A stretch of DNA of 64,000 bases from Deltaproteobacteria bacterium HGW-Deltaproteobacteria-8 (GTDB lineage: Bacteria; Desulfobacterota; Desulfovibrionia; Desulfovibrionales; Desulfovibrionaceae): assembly GCA_002840405.1 (NCBI GenBank), contig PHAR01000001.1, positions 138,384 through 202,383 of the forward strand. The letters run 5' to 3'. Shown here one piece after another: positions 29,522-37,892 of the stretch; position 1 is the stretch's first letter, and every line of letters begins with the position of its first letter. The translations under genes and the position numbers were made by a program. The notes below the pieces were generated by a model that saw nothing but the letters and a program-made list of their open reading frames with translations, had not been told where the DNA came from and did not search any database.

Positions 29522-29552
29522 AAAAAAAGGCGGACCCCCGAAGGAGTCCGCC
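29522..29552 (-). terminator. Intrinsic terminator after ppaC
   Basis: On the minus strand GGCGGAC (29552-29546) pairs with GTCCGCC (29535-29529), followed by seven Ts (29528-29522). It lies back to back with the dapA terminator. Confidence 0.88.
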
Positions 29553-29587
29553 CGATGAGTCAAGTCAGATGGTCGGCGCGGCTGGAT

Positions 29588-30511
29588 TTAGGCGAAGGCC
29601 TTTTCCATGGGCGGAACGACCTGCTTCTTGCGGCTCATGCAGCCTTCAACCCACATGGAGTTGAGCGCGCCGCCGACCTTGCCGCCGAAGGCCTTCTCGA
29701 CCATGGAGGCGTCGCTGGAGACCACGAGGATCTCGGAGCCTTCCTTCATGATGTCGGTCAGGAGCAGCAGCACGGTGTGACGGCCGTCGGCCTGCAGCTT
29801 CTTGCACTCTTCAACCAGGGCCGGCTTGATCTTGTCCAGCAGGGCCAGATCCAGAACCTCGACCTGGCCGATGCCGACCTTCTTGCCGCCCATGTTGAAG
29901 TCCTTGTAGTCGCGGTTCATCAGGTCAACGGCGGGGATGCCCTCGACGGAACCCTTGATCTTCAGCATGTCCATGCCCAGCGCCTTGTAGTCGGCAACGC
30001 CGGCGATCTTGGCCAGGGCCTCGACGGCCTTCTTGTCGGCTTCGGTGCAGGTGGGGGACTTGAACAGCACGGTGTCGTTCAGGATGGCGAGCATCATGAT
30101 GCCGGCGATGGCCTTGGGAATCGCGATGCCGTAGAAATCGTACATGGACTTGATCACGGTGCCGGTGCAGCCCACGGGCCAAACCCACATCTCCAGCGGG
30201 TTGGAGGTGGTCACGTCGCCCAGCTTGTGGTGGTCAACGACGAACAGGACCTTGCCCTTGTCGAGGTTGTCCATGGACTGGGCCAGGTCGGAGTGGTCGA
30301 CCAGCGCAATGTCCTTGCCGGTGGCATCGGTGTCGATGGCCGGGGCGGCCAGACCGAAAGTCTTGAGCACAAAATCAGCGTCAGGAGTGACAGGGCCCTG
30401 CATGACAGGGGTGGCTTCCAGGCCGCGCTTGCTCAGCAGGTCGGCGACGGCGATGGCAGCGGTAACGGAATCAGCATCGGGATTTTTGTGACCAACAACG
30501 ATGATAGCCAT
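29588..30511 (-). CDS. ppaC: Manganese-dependent inorganic pyrophosphatase (family II)
   Basis: A 307-residue DHH-family pyrophosphatase that drives biosynthetic and sulfate-activating reactions by removing PPi. Metal and active-site blocks are GHKNPDADSV, VDHSDLAQS and VVDHHKLGDV; the C-terminal DHHA2 part includes the SRKKQVVPP substrate-binding segment. No CBS insert is present. In sulfate reducers PPi from ATP sulfurylase must be removed, which fits this host. Ribosome site GAGGAGG; single-gene unit with its own promoter and terminator. Confidence 0.96.
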   Translation of the reverse strand: MAIIVVGHKNPDADSVTAAIAVADLLSKRGLEATPVMQGPVTPDADFVLKTFGLAAPAIDTDATGKDIALVDHSDLAQSMDNLDKGKVLFVVDHHKLGDVTTSNPLEMWVWPVGCTGTVIKSMYDFYGIAIPKAIAGIMMLAILNDTVLFKSPTCTEADKKAVEALAKIAGVADYKALGMDMLKIKGSVEGIPAVDLMNRDYKDFNMGGKKVGIGQVEVLDLALLDKIKPALVEECKKLQADGRHTVLLLLTDIMKEGSEILVVSSDASMVEKAFGGKVGGALNSMWVEGCMSRKKQVVPPMEKAFA

Positions 30512-30575
30512 GAAAAGTCCTCCTCAAATTATTGTGATTGCCTAGGGTTGTCCTGTCCGCAAGGACGATTGTTCC

Positions 30576-30603
30576 ATTTATCACAAAGATCGCGTCTTGC
30601 CAA
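30576..30603 (-). promoter_or_regulatory. Candidate sigma-70 promoter for ppaC
   Basis: On the minus strand -35 TTGGCA (30603-30598), 16-nt spacer and -10 ATAAAT (30581-30576). It lies 65 nt before the ppaC ATG, just past the EIIC stop codon at 30605. Confidence 0.45.
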
Positions 30604-30604
30604 G

Positions 30605-31311
30605 CTAGAAGATGCCGGCAAGGCGGAAAAATCCGAGGGCCACGGCACCGACGCCTATGGAAAGATACAGGCTGCGCAGGCGCAGCGACAAAAGCCCGCC
30701 CAGGCTGGCGGCGATGAGGAACTGGTTCCAGCCAAGGTTGAGGTCAAAAAGGAACCAAGAATATTGATTGAGGAAAAAGCGCAGGAGCACGGCCAGCACC
30801 CCGGCGCCGAGGAGAAAGAACAGCCACGACACCAGGAGCTTGCCCATAAGGGTGCGCAGGATCAGCTTGGCGGGCACATCATCGCCCGCAGGCCTGCGGA
30901 CCCAGTGCAGAACGCTGCTGTAAGAGCGGTTCAGGCGGTCGCGCAGGTTGCGGTCCAGACGCGCCCCGAGCCAGGCCATGGGCAGGCCAAAAACGAGCGC
31001 CGCGAACACAAGCGGCGGCGAGTCCAGCCCGAAGTAGGTCGCCAAGGCCAGGCCGGTGAAGGCCGCAGCGGTCATGTGCGGGGGGATGAAGGTGCCCACC
31101 GGGATGAAGTCGAGCCAGAGCAGTTCGTAGAAGATGGAGATGTACAGGCAGGAGGTCATGTCCCCGAACACCAGCCCCCAGCAGAGGCCGATGACGAGCG
31201 GTCGTTCAATGAGTCCGAGGCTTACGGAAAAGCGGCACAGGGCGAACAGGGCAAAAAAAAACTTACTGCGGCGAACCACGCGGGTCCGCTCAGAGGCATG
31301 TCCAGCATCAT
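30605..31311 (-). CDS. PTS mannose-family EIIC component, split by a T9 run
   Basis: A membrane protein of about 235 residues with several hydrophobic helices and the EIIC-type block RFSVSLGLIERPLVIGL; FELLWLDFIPVGT is also typical. The expected start is ATG 31311 (overlapping the EIIB stop as ATGA) or 31308, giving MLDMPLSGPAWFAAVSFF. That frame must gain one base within nine Ts (31261-31253) to join the long frame that ends at 30605. Without a shift, only a GTG at 31279 with a charged VRRSK start and no clear ribosome site would serve. The split may be a sequencing error, a real mutation, slippage or phase variation. No EIID gene is seen here. Confidence 0.7.
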
Positions 31312-31769
31312 GCGAACCTCACATGCACGGGGTCGTTGGGAACGCATCGAAAGTCCAGCTCCACGCCCTTGCTCATCAGGAAGCGCAGGCAGGACTCGTC
31401 GTCCGGGCCGAGGGACACGCTGGGCGAGAGCTGGCGCTTGCCGTTGGCGTAGTGCAGGTTGCCCACGTTGAGGATATCCAGCGGCAGGCCCTTCTCATAG
31501 GCCCTGCGCACGTCCAGGCAGGAGGAGAAAAGCAAAAGCGTGGCCTCGCGGGAGGCCCCGGTCATGCGCGGATCGCGCACCAGCTGGTCGATGCTCAAAA
31601 AGATGCTGTCCACGGCCCGTGGAATGGCCAGGGCCATGATCTCCTGCTGCAGCTCGTCCTGGGCCAGGTCGTCGTTTGCCACAACGATGCTTCGCGCCCC
31701 GATGTGGGGGACCCATGCCTCCACCACCTGTCCGTGGATGAGCCTGTTGTCGACGCGTACCCAGAACAT
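31308..31769 (-). CDS. PTS mannose-family EIIB component
   Basis: A 153-residue cytoplasmic phosphocarrier. The phospho-accepting His12 lies in VRVDNRLIHGQVVEAW, the usual EIIB-man signature. It would take phosphate from the EIIA domain encoded upstream (31774) and pass it to sugar bound to EIIC/EIID. EIIA precedes it by 4 nt, and its stop overlaps the expected EIIC start. The substrate is unknown, and with EIID absent and EIIC split the system may be regulatory rather than a transporter. Confidence 0.88.
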   Translation of the reverse strand: MFWVRVDNRLIHGQVVEAWVPHIGARSIVVANDDLAQDELQQEIMALAIPRAVDSIFLSIDQLVRDPRMTGASREATLLLFSSCLDVRRAYEKGLPLDILNVGNLHYANGKRQLSPSVSLGPDDESCLRFLMSKGVELDFRCVPNDPVHVRFA

Positions 31770-31773
31770 GGCG

Positions 31774-32220
31774 CTAGCTCCCGACAGCCTTCTTGCGCAG
31801 CATCTCGCCAGGCACCACGATGCCCTGCTGCCCCGCCTCCTTGGCCCTGGCCGCCAGTTCGGAAAGCGGCAGCATGCGGTCCTGCAGAACCTTAATCAGC
31901 ATGGGCAGGTTCACTCCGGCCACCACCTCGAGGTTTCCGCCCTTGAACAGGGACAGACTGAGGGTCGTGGGCGTTCCGCCGAAAAGGTCCGTAAGCACGA
32001 CGACCCCGAGCCCGGTGTCCAGTTTGGACACCCCGGACTTCAGGGCCACCACGATCTCTTCGACTCCCCTGGACACCTGGATGCTCACGGCGGAGCAGCC
32101 CTGCTGCGGTCCGAGGATCATCTGCGCGGCGTCCAGCAAGGCTGCACCGACCTCCCCGTGGGTCACCACGAGGACGCCTACCTGCTTGGGTGGGGTCTGT
32201 GTCTCCGAATTCTCCGTCAT
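31774..32220 (-). CDS. PTS mannose-family EIIA component
   Basis: A 148-residue EIIA-man-type protein. The active His21 lies in VGVLVVTHGEVGAALLDAA, and VVLTDLFGGTPTTLSLSLF is the second family block. It would accept phosphate from HPr, which is not encoded in this window, as is EI. It is followed by EIIB after 4 nt and preceded by rapZ with a 54-nt gap. Confidence 0.88.
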   Translation of the reverse strand: MTENSETQTPPKQVGVLVVTHGEVGAALLDAAQMILGPQQGCSAVSIQVSRGVEEIVVALKSGVSKLDTGLGVVVLTDLFGGTPTTLSLSLFKGGNLEVVAGVNLPMLIKVLQDRMLPLSELAARAKEAGQQGIVVPGEMLRKKAVGS

Positions 32221-32274
32221 GTCCTCGCCTGCCGTGCGCGGCTTTGCCCCGCGCCTGGTTCTGGCACCTCCCGG

Positions 32275-33156
32275 TCAGCCGAGATCAAAGTGCCGATGCT
32301 CTAGAGTCACAGCGTAGCCCCTGTCGCGAAGGGTGGCAAGCAGATGCTCGGCCATGGCCACGGAACGGTGGCGTCCACCGGTGCAGCCCACGGCCAGCGC
32401 GATGCGGTAGCGCCCCTCGGCAGAGTACAGAGGCAAGAGATAGAGCAAGAAGTCCTGCAGTTTCTGCTGGAACGTCAGGCCGGGCTCGCTCTTGTACACA
32501 TAGTCGGCCACAGCCTGGTCCTTGCCGGACAGGGGCCGAAGCTCTGGCACGAAATACGGGTTGGGCAGAAAGCGCAGGTCAAAGACAAGGTCGGCCTCGG
32601 CCGGCACGCCGTACTTGAAGCCAAAGGAGATGACATGCACGCGCATGCCCTGCCCTGTGCTCACAGCCGAGGCGAAGCGCTCCTGGACCATGCGCCGCAG
32701 GTCGTGGATGGAATACTCGCTGGTGTCGATGACCAGCTCGGCGTCCTTGCGCAGGGGGGAAAGCATGGCCCGTTCCTTGGTCAGGGCCTGCTCCAAGCCG
32801 AGGCTCGTGCTCTCCAGCGGGTGCGGACGGCGCGTGGTGGCGTAGCGCCGCATCAGCGTGGCGTCCTTGGCCTCCACAAAGAGCACCCGCACGTAGATGC
32901 CACTGGCTGAAAGCGCCTGCAGGGCGTCGTTCCACTGGTCCAGGAAGTCGTGCTGGCGCAGGTCCATGCCCAGGGCCAGGCCGCGGTGCTTGGAGTCCTG
33001 GCCCAGGAACAAGGAGACGAGCTTGGGCAGCATGGCTGCGGGCAAGCCGTCCACGCAGAAATAGCCGAGGTCCTCAAAGACATTCAGAGCCGTGCTTTTC
33101 CCGGCGCCGGACAAGCCGGTCACCACGACCACGGGGAAGGCTTCGGGGGTGCTCAT
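32275..33156 (-). CDS. rapZ: RNase adapter protein RapZ
   Basis: A 293-residue P-loop protein. In enterobacteria RapZ binds small RNAs and guides RNase E to control glucosamine-6-phosphate synthase; in other groups its targets are unclear. Walker A is GLSGAGKST (14-22). The C-terminal domain shows LRFLPNPYFVPELRPLSG and the IALAVGCTGGRHRSVAMAEHL block, both typical. The rpoN-hpf-ptsN-rapZ order is the classic arrangement. Confidence 0.93.
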   Translation of the reverse strand: MSTPEAFPVVVVTGLSGAGKSTALNVFEDLGYFCVDGLPAAMLPKLVSLFLGQDSKHRGLALGMDLRQHDFLDQWNDALQALSASGIYVRVLFVEAKDATLMRRYATTRRPHPLESTSLGLEQALTKERAMLSPLRKDAELVIDTSEYSIHDLRRMVQERFASAVSTGQGMRVHVISFGFKYGVPAEADLVFDLRFLPNPYFVPELRPLSGKDQAVADYVYKSEPGLTFQQKLQDFLLYLLPLYSAEGRYRIALAVGCTGGRHRSVAMAEHLLATLRDRGYAVTLEHRHFDLG

Positions 33157-33170
33157 GGCGTCACCTGGAC

Positions 33171-33623
33171 CTAGTAACCCTGCAGCAATGCGAACAGGGC
33201 ATCGCGGTCCTTGGCTTCAAAGAAGTCCTTGCGGAAATGCTCATCTTTCAAAAGTCTGGAGATGTGCGCCAGGATGCGCAGGTGAATGCCGGTCATCTGC
33301 TCCGGGGCCAGGACCAGGAAGAAAATGGTGCAGGGCTTGAAGTCAAGGGCTTCAAAGTCCACACCTTTTCGGCTCCTTCCAACACAGAGGAAGATGCGCT
33401 CCAGGGAGGCCAACTTGCCGTGGGGAATGGCCACGCCGTCGCCGATGCCGGTGGTGCCCAGCCCCTCGCGGTCCAGAAGGACCGCGAGGGCGAGACCAGC
33501 GTCAACTCCGGGGTGGTGCGCGGCCAGAGCTTCAGTGAGTTCGCGCAACACCTCGGCCTTGCCTGTGGAGGCGAGGTCAGGGAGCACCAGCTCCTTGTCG
33601 ATGTATTCGCCTAGACGCATCAT
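33171..33623 (-). CDS. ptsN: PTS IIA-like nitrogen regulatory protein PtsN
   Basis: A 150-residue EIIA-Ntr/fructose-type domain. The phospho-accepting His68 is in GIGDGVAIPHGKLAS. In other bacteria PtsN has regulatory, not transport, roles in nitrogen, potassium or envelope control. The ATG overlaps the hpf stop (TAATG). The frame has no HPr domain attached. rapZ follows after 14 nt. Confidence 0.92.
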   Translation of the reverse strand: MMRLGEYIDKELVLPDLASTGKAEVLRELTEALAAHHPGVDAGLALAVLLDREGLGTTGIGDGVAIPHGKLASLERIFLCVGRSRKGVDFEALDFKPCTIFFLVLAPEQMTGIHLRILAHISRLLKDEHFRKDFFEAKDRDALFALLQGY

Positions 33624-34165
33624 TAGTTTCCAGGGTCGATGAGACCGAAGTCTCCGCTCTTGGTGCGGTACAGAACGTTCACCCGGTCCGTCTCGGCGTG
33701 GCGGAACACAAGGAACTCGAACTTGAGCGCGCCCAGCTGCATGGCGGCTTCGTCAACGCTCATGGGCTTGGGCTCGAAGAGATCGGACTCCTTGATGATG
33801 GGCAAGCGTTCGTCGGGGTCCTCGGAGAAGCTGATGACATCCATGCGTGCGTTGCGCGGGGTGCCGGCGCGGCGGCGCTCCTTGTGGCGCTCGCGCATGC
33901 GCTTGAGCTGGGATTCGAGCTTCTCCAGCACCAGGTCGATGGTGGAGTACATGTCCTCAGACTCTTCGTAGGCCGAAATGTGCAGATTGTCAGCGGTCAG
34001 GATGACCTCGGCCTGGTGGCGGAACTTCTCCACGGCCAGGTTGATCTGCAGCTCTGTTTCCATGGTGTCGCCGATGAACTTGCCCATCTTCTCGAAACGG
34101 GAAGCGGCATATTCCTTCAAGTGGTCGGAAGGATCAAAGTTCTTGAAGGCGTAAGTGATGTTCAT
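33623..34165 (-). CDS. hpf: Ribosome hibernation-promoting factor (long form)
   Basis: A 180-residue HPF. The N-terminal S30AE domain (about 1-100, starting MNITYAFKNFDPSDHLKEYA) binds the 30S subunit; a C-terminal domain (about 125-180, with KPMSVDEAAMQLGALKFEFLVFRHAETD) is the long-form dimerisation part that makes 100S ribosome pairs without RMF. ATG 34165 has AGGAGG 6 nt upstream; the TTG two codons earlier lies against that site. It is followed by ptsN with a 1-nt overlap. Confidence 0.95.
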   Translation of the reverse strand: MNITYAFKNFDPSDHLKEYAASRFEKMGKFIGDTMETELQINLAVEKFRHQAEVILTADNLHISAYEESEDMYSTIDLVLEKLESQLKRMRERHKERRRAGTPRNARMDVISFSEDPDERLPIIKESDLFEPKPMSVDEAAMQLGALKFEFLVFRHAETDRVNVLYRTKSGDFGLIDPGN

Positions 34166-34200
34166 TCGCAACCTCCTGGGATGTGGCGGGCGACGCCGGT

Positions 34201-35643
34201 TTAGAAGACCTGCTTGCGCTTGGAGGAGGACTCGATGTTCATGGCCGTACGATACTTGGCCACTGTGCGCCGTGCGATGTTCACCTCCAGCTTCTGCTTA
34301 AGGATCTCGCCGATCTGCTCATCGCTCAAGGGACGCTTGTCGTTCTCGTCGGCAATGAGCTGCTTGATGAGCGCCTTGACCGATTCGGAGCCGACCTGTG
34401 TCCCGTCGTCCAGGTCGAGCGCGCTGTTGAAAAAGAACTTGAGCTCGTAAATGCCGTGCGGGGTCGCCACATACTTGCTTGTCGTGATGCGGCTGACCGT
34501 GGACTCGTGCATGCTGATGTCCTCGGCCACCTCCTTGAGGATCAGCGGCTTCAGGCGGGACACGCCGTCTTCAAAGAACCCCCGCTGGAAACGGACAATG
34601 CTCTCCATGACCTTGTACAGGGTGCGCTGGCGCTGGTACAGGCTCTTCATGAGCCACTCCGCGCCGCGAATTTTCTCCTGGAAATAGTCCTTTTCAGCCG
34701 AAGTCTTGGCCTTGACGTTCTCCACGTAGAAGGAGTTCAGCTGCAGGCGCGGCAGGCCCTCCTCGTTCAGGACGATGACGAATTCCTCACCGTTCTTGAA
34801 CACGAACACGTCCGGGCTGACATACTGCGGCTCCCCGCTGAAGAAGTTTGCGCCAGGCATGGGCTCCAAGGTCTGCATCAGGTCCAGGTATTCCTTCAGG
34901 CCGTCCATGCTGATCTTGAACTTCTTGGTCAAGGGCTTGTAGCGGTGCTTCTCCAGGTCCTCCAGGTGATCGCGCACCAGGGACACCAGGATGGGGTCGT
35001 CGAGGCCCAGGACCTCCATCTGCACCAGCAGGCATTCCTGCACGGTGCGCGCCGCAACGCCCACCGGGTCCAGGCGCTGGATGCGCTGGATCACAGACTC
35101 CACGGCCTCCGCGCTGATGCCGTTCAGGAGGGTCTGAAGCTCCTCGACCGTGGCCTGAAGATAGCCACGGGAGTCCAGGTTGCCGATGATGGCGTCGCCG
35201 ATGTCCAGCTCTTCATCAGTGAAGCGCGACAGGCGCATCTGCCAGTTGAGGTGGCCTTCCAGGCTGGGGCGGCAGGTCAGCCGCGCCTCCAGCGAGAGGC
35301 CCTCCTCGGGCACTTCCAGTTCTCGGCCCATGGACTGCTTGGTGACGCTGGAGAATTCGCCGAGGTAATTCTCCCAGTCGGCGGTGCGCATGCTCTCTTC
35401 GTTGGCCTGGCTCTCGGCGGTGTTGTGCGCGCCCTCGTAGTCGTCCAGATTTTCGGTGCTTGGCGCCGTGTCCACGACATCGGGGTCCAGCTCCTCCAGG
35501 AAGGGGTTCTCCATCAACTCCATCTGGACAGACTCCACCAGCTCCAGCCGCGAGAGCTGCAGGAGCTTGATGGCCTGCTGCAGCTGTGGCGTCATGACCA
35601 GTTGCTGCGTCAGCTTGAGTTGTTGCCGGAGTTCCAAACCCAT
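34201..35643 (-). CDS. rpoN: RNA polymerase sigma-54 factor RpoN
   Basis: A 480-residue sigma-54 used with enhancer-binding activators. The N-terminal Gln-rich activator region (MGLELRQQLKLTQQLVMTPQ), the core-binding domain and the C-terminal RpoN box ARRTVAKYR are all present. I chose ATG 35643 because the family starts there; the frame opens at TTG 35679. A GGAGG lies 14 nt ahead of the ATG, a little far. It leads hpf-ptsN-rapZ and follows lptB, the order found across proteobacteria. Confidence 0.95.
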   Translation of the reverse strand: MGLELRQQLKLTQQLVMTPQLQQAIKLLQLSRLELVESVQMELMENPFLEELDPDVVDTAPSTENLDDYEGAHNTAESQANEESMRTADWENYLGEFSSVTKQSMGRELEVPEEGLSLEARLTCRPSLEGHLNWQMRLSRFTDEELDIGDAIIGNLDSRGYLQATVEELQTLLNGISAEAVESVIQRIQRLDPVGVAARTVQECLLVQMEVLGLDDPILVSLVRDHLEDLEKHRYKPLTKKFKISMDGLKEYLDLMQTLEPMPGANFFSGEPQYVSPDVFVFKNGEEFVIVLNEEGLPRLQLNSFYVENVKAKTSAEKDYFQEKIRGAEWLMKSLYQRQRTLYKVMESIVRFQRGFFEDGVSRLKPLILKEVAEDISMHESTVSRITTSKYVATPHGIYELKFFFNSALDLDDGTQVGSESVKALIKQLIADENDKRPLSDEQIGEILKQKLEVNIARRTVAKYRTAMNIESSSKRKQVF

Positions 35644-35924
35644 ACGAGAAACCGCTGCCTCCGAAATCTGTTGTGTCAAAAATTCGATATTCTAAATCAG
35701 TGTGCGCAACTTCGCGCACCTCCAGTCTGCCACAGGCGTTGTTCCTCTGCAAGAGAAAAAGGGTAACCCCTCAAGGATGCGTACTTTTTCCAAACGCCGA
35801 GGCGCGCATGAAAAAAGTGTACCAACCTTCATGGGCCGTGTAAATCCACAATTCTGCGGGTCTGGCTTGTCGGGATGCGGTGGTGTTGAGGATAGTTCTG
35901 TAAAGACGAATAGTTGCCTGCAAG
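35644..35924 (-). other. Gene-free leader between lptB and rpoN
   Basis: The 281 nt hold no plausible gene. A perfect inverted repeat GTGCGC/GCGCAC (35702-35707 and 35714-35719) lies about 60-75 nt ahead of the rpoN start. No convincing -35/-10 pair or terminator was found, although the region is AT-richer than its surroundings and probably holds the rpoN promoter. Confidence 0.4.
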
Positions 35925-36647
35925 CTAGAGGCTGAAGGACTCGCCCAGGTAGAGCTTGCGGGCCTTGCTGCTCTGCACGATCTCCGCAGGGCTGCCCTCA
36001 AGGATGACCATGCCTTCGTACACAAGGTAGGCGCGGTCGCAGATGTTCAGGGTCTCGCGCACGTTGTGGTCGGAGATGAGGATGCCGATGCCCATCTTCT
36101 TCAGGACCGCGATGATCTCCTGGATGTCGATGACAGCAATGGGGTCAATGCCGGCAAAGGGCTCGTCAAGCAGAATGAACTTGGGGTTCAGGATCAGCGC
36201 CCGGGCGATCTCCAGGCGTCTGCGCTCCCCGCCGGAGAGGAACATGGCGGGCTGGTGCGCCAGCTTGGTGATGTTGAACATCTCCATGAGCTCATGCGCC
36301 CTGTCCTGGCGCTCGGCGCGGGTCATGGGCGTGTTCTCCAGGATCACGTCCAGGTTCTTGCGCACCGAGAGCTTCTTGAAGATGGAGCTCTCCTGGGGCA
36401 GGTAGGAGAGCCCCCGCCGGGCGCGCTCGTGCAGGGGCAGCTCGGTGACGTCCACCCCGTCGAGGACCACGTTGCCCGTGGTGGGGCTGACCACGCCCAC
36501 GAGCATATAAAAGGTTGTGGTCTTGCCCGCGCCGTTGGGGCCGAGCAGGCCCACAACCTCGTGGTCGCGCAGGGTCACGTTGATGTGCCGTACGACCTCG
36601 CGGTCGCCGTAGCGCTTGGACAGGTTGGTGGCGATGAGCACAGCCAT
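35925..36647 (-). CDS. lptB: LPS export ABC transporter ATP-binding protein LptB
   Basis: A 240-residue ATPase that powers LPS extraction from the inner membrane with LptF/LptG. Walker A GPNGAGKTTTFYMLVG, signature LSGGERRRLEIARAL and Walker B FILLDEPFAGIDPIAV are complete, and the switch His follows in SDHNVRETL. It begins 3 nt after lptA and precedes rpoN. lptFG are not in the window. Confidence 0.96.
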   Translation of the reverse strand: MAVLIATNLSKRYGDREVVRHINVTLRDHEVVGLLGPNGAGKTTTFYMLVGVVSPTTGNVVLDGVDVTELPLHERARRGLSYLPQESSIFKKLSVRKNLDVILENTPMTRAERQDRAHELMEMFNITKLAHQPAMFLSGGERRRLEIARALILNPKFILLDEPFAGIDPIAVIDIQEIIAVLKKMGIGILISDHNVRETLNICDRAYLVYEGMVILEGSPAEIVQSSKARKLYLGESFSL

Positions 36648-36650
36648 GGA

Positions 36651-37892
36651 CTACTTGTCCCCCTTGGGCGTGTAGAAGATGGCCTCAACACGGCGCTGGT
36701 CACCGCTTAAAACCTCGCTTCGATTCTCGCGGATGTAGAATTTGATGCTGTCGCCGCGCACGGTGTTCTGGCCCTCACGCAGGATGGGGTTGCCGTCCAT
36801 GCGGATGACGCCCTCGGCGACCATGTAGGTGAGCTTGGCGCAGGCGCCCTCGTTCTTGTTGGCCACCAGGCGCACGTTGCCCTCGGCCACGATGCGCTCG
36901 ATGGTGTCGCCGAAGTCGCCGGGGCCTTTCTCCTGCTGCTTGGAGTCCTTGCCCTTCTTCTTTTCCGAGAAATGGGCGGTGATGCGCTCGGCCCAGATGG
37001 CCATGTCGGTGTGGGTGCCGTGCACGTTGCCCAGGAAAACAACGGAGTTCTCAGCCTGGTTGTAAACCATCTTGTCCGAGGTGATGCGCACCGGGGCCTG
37101 CTTGGAAAGCGCGGGTTGATTGCCCAGAAGCGCCGGGCTGCCCTTGACCGCGCCCTTGAGCTCCGGCGACGGGACGGAGCTGCCCTGGTGGCCGGCCGGG
37201 GCGGCAGGCCTGAGCTCCAAAGCGGCCGCAGGCGCGGGAGACTGCGTGGCCGGGACTGGCGCGGGCAGGGCCTTGACCATGCCCTGCGGCACATAGCCCA
37301 CGGCAGCGGCCTCGCTCACGGCCTGGTCACTCAGCCGGAATACGGCGAAAAAGCCGTCGCGCAGAAACCCGGTCTGAACCCGCTCGCCCGGGGCCAGCAC
37401 GGCAACTACCGGGGACCTGAGGGTGCGCTCCTTGTGGACCTCGGTGCGCGCTTCGACCTGGCGGATTTGGGCGGGCTCCGTGTGCCGGGACTGGGCGGGC
37501 GGGGCCTGGCCCATGGAACGCGACGACGCGGGCGCAATGGCGGAAGCGGCGGCAGGCGTCGCTGCGGGCTGCCCTGCCCCGTCCACGGGCTTGAGCAGAC
37601 GGACGTCGGCGAAGCCCAAAGCCTTGGACTCGTCGCGCTCGGTTGCGTCCAGCTCGAAAACCGTGCCCCAGCCCGAGGGGCGCAGGTTGTCCACGCGGAC
37701 CTTCTCGCCGGGCTGCAGAGTGCGCACAACGGACGACTTGGGATCGCGCTGCTGGCGGACGTTGGTGGGGGTCTCTACAACGCGCACCTCGCCCCAGCTT
37801 TCGGCCAGGGCCGCAGCAGCGGTCAGGACAACCAGGACCAGGCCCAGGATGAGGAGGGCGGCTGGTCGGAGCGGATGGCGCTCATGCCTCAC
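36651..37892 (-). CDS. lptA: LptA-like LPS transport protein with N-terminal SH3-like repeats
   Basis: A 413-residue exported protein, about twice the usual LptA size. A signal peptide (to about residue 30) is followed by two SH3-like regions: about 33-100 (VVETPTNVRQQRDPKSSVV, LQPGEKVRV) and about 145-210 (VEARTEVHKERTLRSPVVAV, LAPGERVQTGF). A Pro/Ala linker leads to the OstA/LptA domain (about 265-400; VRITSDKMVYNQAENSVVFLGNVHG). LptA bridges LPS from inner to outer membrane; the SH3-like parts may bind peptidoglycan. Its position between lptC and lptB supports the call. ATG overlaps the lptC stop. Confidence 0.85.
   Translation of the reverse strand: MRHERHPLRPAALLILGLVLVVLTAAAALAESWGEVRVVETPTNVRQQRDPKSSVVRTLQPGEKVRVDNLRPSGWGTVFELDATERDESKALGFADVRLLKPVDGAGQPAATPAAASAIAPASSRSMGQAPPAQSRHTEPAQIRQVEARTEVHKERTLRSPVVAVLAPGERVQTGFLRDGFFAVFRLSDQAVSEAAAVGYVPQGMVKALPAPVPATQSPAPAAALELRPAAPAGHQGSSVPSPELKGAVKGSPALLGNQPALSKQAPVRITSDKMVYNQAENSVVFLGNVHGTHTDMAIWAERITAHFSEKKKGKDSKQQEKGPGDFGDTIERIVAEGNVRLVANKNEGACAKLTYMVAEGVIRMDGNPILREGQNTVRGDSIKFYIRENRSEVLSGDQRRVEAIFYTPKGDK

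Noticed and set aside
31253-31279. GTG 31279 as the natural start of EIIC
   Set aside because: No clear ribosome site, a charged start that cuts the first helix, and a better coupled ATG at 31311 in the other frame.
29555-31471. 638-codon open frame on the plus strand
   Set aside because: It runs opposite ppaC and the EIIC gene, crosses their terminator and promoter, and has low-complexity Gln/His-rich translation.
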